A stretch of DNA of 6,644 nucleotides from Bacteroidia bacterium (lineage in GTDB: Bacteria; Bacteroidota; Bacteroidia; Bacteroidales; CAJPTX01): assembly GCA_905373625.1 (NCBI GenBank), contig CAJPTS010000107.1, positions 1-6,644 on the forward strand. The letters run 5' to 3'. Each line of letters starts with the position of its first letter. The first letter of the stretch is position 1. This document shows positions 5,434 to 6,644 of the stretch, piece by piece. Made by a program: the position numbers and the translations under genes. The notes under the pieces were generated by a model. That model was not told where the DNA came from. It saw only the letters and a list, made by a program, of their open reading frames with translations, and did not search any database.

Positions 5434-6570
5434 GTGCCCGAGTTCCTGACGGTGCTCCACGGTGTTATAGATTCGCCCGATATACCTCTGAACGTATCGC
5501 GTAGTTATTTGCAGAGCGACGGTAATGTTCGCAAGATAGCCTCGCACATCACCAAGAAGGTTGCAGACAGGTTAGAAGAGATATTTAAGGAAGATCGTAG
5601 CGCCTATGAAGCTAAATGGGATGATCTGAAGTTGTTCGTAGACTACGGTTCTATATCTAACGAGAAATTCTGGGAGCGCGCGGAGAAGTTTGCGCTGGTG
5701 AAGGACGTAGACGGAAAATTCTATACCTACGAAGAGTTTCAGACGGCGGTGGAAGCCAATCAGAAGAACAAGGATGGTAAGACGGTTTACCTCTATACGA
5801 CTGATCCTGAGCAACAATGGGGCTATATAGAAGAAGCGAAAGCGCGCGGTTACAACGTTCTACAAATGACGGGGCAGCTTGATGCACACCTGATCAACTT
5901 CTTGGAGCAGAAGCTCAAAGATGTCCAATTTGCACGCGTGGATGCTGATACGCTGGATAAGCTGATCGAGAAGGACGTGGAACGCAAAGTGGCGCTAAGC
6001 GAGAGTGAACAAAGTACTCTCTTGGGCGTAATGAACGGCGCTCTGGGCGACAAGCGAATGCAGTATTCTGTAAGCTTAGAAGATCTGGGCGAGAATGGGC
6101 TTCCTGCCGTAGTAACCCAAAGTGAGTTTATGCGTCGTATGCGTGACATGGCTCAAATGAGTCCTCAGTACAATATGTTTGCTGGTTTCCCTGAGCATAT
6201 CAACATAGTATTGAACAGCGCGCATCCGTTAGTATCTAAGTTGAGTCAGGCAGCAAACGAGGCGCTTGGTGCAGATTTAACCGCTATAGAAGAACGAGCA
6301 AAACCGATTCGTGAGGAAGAAAAGGCGTTCAAAGAAAAGAAGAGTAATAATTCTTCCGAAGATCAAAGCGAGGCGGATAAAGCGGAAGAAAAGCGCATAC
6401 AAGAGGCTTTAGATAGCGTTAATACGGAGCGGAATGAGCTTTTGACGGGTTATGGTGCTTCTAATGCATTGGCTCAACAATTGATAGATTTGGCATTACT
6501 TTCCAACAATATGTTGAAAGGCGAAGCTTTGGCAAAATTTGTACGGCGCAGTGCGGAACTTCTCGGCTAA
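5434..6570 (+). CDS. htpG: HtpG C-terminal fragment (rest of middle domain and dimerisation domain)
   Basis: The frame continues from the TAA at 5392-5394, so homology begins at 5395 (CNQVFVTDSVEGVV). The GTG at 5434 is an internal Val codon that could serve as a restart but is not the native start; AGAAGG ends only 4 bases before it, too close for an ideal ribosome binding site. The product of 378 residues contains FLTVLHGVIDSPDIPLNVSR and SYLQSDGNVRKI, the middle-domain block with the conserved Arg that contacts ATP. It continues with the rest of the middle domain, the C-terminal dimerisation domain, and a charged low-complexity stretch (about bases 6295-6400, Lys/Glu/Ser-rich). It ends in LSNNMLKGEALAKFVRRSAELLG. 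Separate expression is doubtful; it is best seen as the distal part of one gene. Confidence 0.7.
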   Translation: MPEFLTVLHGVIDSPDIPLNVSRSYLQSDGNVRKIASHITKKVADRLEEIFKEDRSAYEAKWDDLKLFVDYGSISNEKFWERAEKFALVKDVDGKFYTYEEFQTAVEANQKNKDGKTVYLYTTDPEQQWGYIEEAKARGYNVLQMTGQLDAHLINFLEQKLKDVQFARVDADTLDKLIEKDVERKVALSESEQSTLLGVMNGALGDKRMQYSVSLEDLGENGLPAVVTQSEFMRRMRDMAQMSPQYNMFAGFPEHINIVLNSAHPLVSKLSQAANEALGADLTAIEERAKPIREEEKAFKEKKSNNSSEDQSEADKAEEKRIQEALDSVNTERNELLTGYGASNALAQQLIDLALLSNNMLKGEALAKFVRRSAELLG

Positions 6571-6591
6571 TAGCTTCAGACATTTACCCTC

Positions 6592-6626
6592 AACGGACGT
6601 TGCTCTGCGGCGTCCGTTTTTTGTTT
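6592..6626 (+). terminator. Rho-independent terminator of htpG
   Basis: AACGGACGTTGC (6592-6603) pairs with GCGGCGTCCGTT (6607-6618) as a 12-bp stem with two G-U wobbles and a TCT loop. It is followed by TTTTTTGTTT (6617-6626). It starts 22 bases after the htpG TAA stop. This is the clearest terminator in the window and marks the end of htpG as a transcription unit. Confidence 0.88.
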
Positions 6627-6644
6627 GCTGGAGGGGGTATATTC

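Larger units (their letters stand above)
4510..6570 (+). pseudogene. htpG: htpG (Hsp90 chaperone) interrupted by an in-frame TAA at codon 295
   Basis: Read through one stop, this is a full-length bacterial Hsp90 of 686 codons, the usual length in Bacteroidota. It is an ATP-driven dimeric chaperone of the cytoplasm. TAA at 5392-5394 is in the same frame as both halves, and no base is gained or lost. The sequence runs ...RNRIQL-stop-CNQVFVTDSVEG..., where relatives have Tyr (IQLYCNQV; E. coli HtpG has KLYVQRVF). TAT or TAC to TAA is a single change. All other domains are intact, with no further stops or shifts, so the lesion is very recent or a sequence error. The gene stands alone, with its own candidate promoter and a strong terminator, and ends in tandem stops TAA TAG (6568-6573). 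If the stop is real, the chaperone would be non-functional unless it is read through. Confidence 0.75.

Noticed and set aside
5380..5440. Frameshift between the two htpG fragments
   Set aside because: Codons before and after the TAA are in the same frame (882 and 924 bases from the ATG, both multiples of 3), and homology continues directly on both sides.
1557..6570. Absence of TGA stops as a sign of UGA recoding
   Set aside because: Only six gene ends are visible (three TAA, three TAG). No family alignment calls for an in-frame TGA, so this is small-number chance.

Overview
The window reads as an ordinary chromosomal stretch of a Bacteroidota bacterium, most likely of the order Bacteroidales and possibly Porphyromonas-like. 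The clues are a DUF4199 membrane protein next to a GtrB/DPM1-type glycosyltransferase, a GH3/beta-lactamase-type serine hydrolase C-terminus, a class 2 PyrD carrying NVSCPN, Bacteroidales-type HtpG sequence, and generally poor Shine-Dalgarno sequences. The order-level call rests on remembered family sequences, not on a search. All recognisable genes lie on the + strand. I see no mobile element, CRISPR array, tRNA, rRNA or phage gene.

Layout: (1) 2-901 is the C-terminal part of a periplasmic serine hydrolase of the beta-lactamase/penicillin-binding fold, cut by the left window edge. (2) A 118-bp gap holds a good Bacteroidota-type -7 element (TATCTTTG). (3) 1020-4312 looks like one transcription unit: a DUF4199 membrane protein, a polyprenyl-phosphate glycosyltransferase, pyrD (quinone-linked dihydroorotate dehydrogenase) and yedF (TusA-like plus DsrE-like sulfur/selenium protein). 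The last two overlap by 7 bases. (4) A 197-bp intergenic region holds a possible terminator for this unit, a perfect GTGTCA-N3-TGACAC inverted repeat and a sigma-54-like GG-N10-GC box. (5) 4510-6570 is htpG (Hsp90), followed by a strong rho-independent hairpin at 6592-6626.

The main oddity is htpG. The frame is intact over its whole family length of 686 codons, but codon 295 is TAA where a conserved tyrosine is expected. There is no frameshift, and the sequence on both sides is well preserved. It is a very recent nonsense mutation, a base-call error, or (least likely) a read-through site. TAA is the normal stop of other genes here, so a changed genetic code is not supported.

Functionally the genes are mostly housekeeping: envelope glycan turnover (gene 1), lipid-linked sugar transfer at the inner membrane (the glycosyltransferase and perhaps its DUF4199 neighbour), the membrane-linked step of pyrimidine synthesis (pyrD), sulfur/selenium handling (yedF) and protein folding under stress (htpG). 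I found no convincing evidence of an undescribed multi-gene system. The points most worth checking are the htpG stop codon and the architecture of the htpG promoter.
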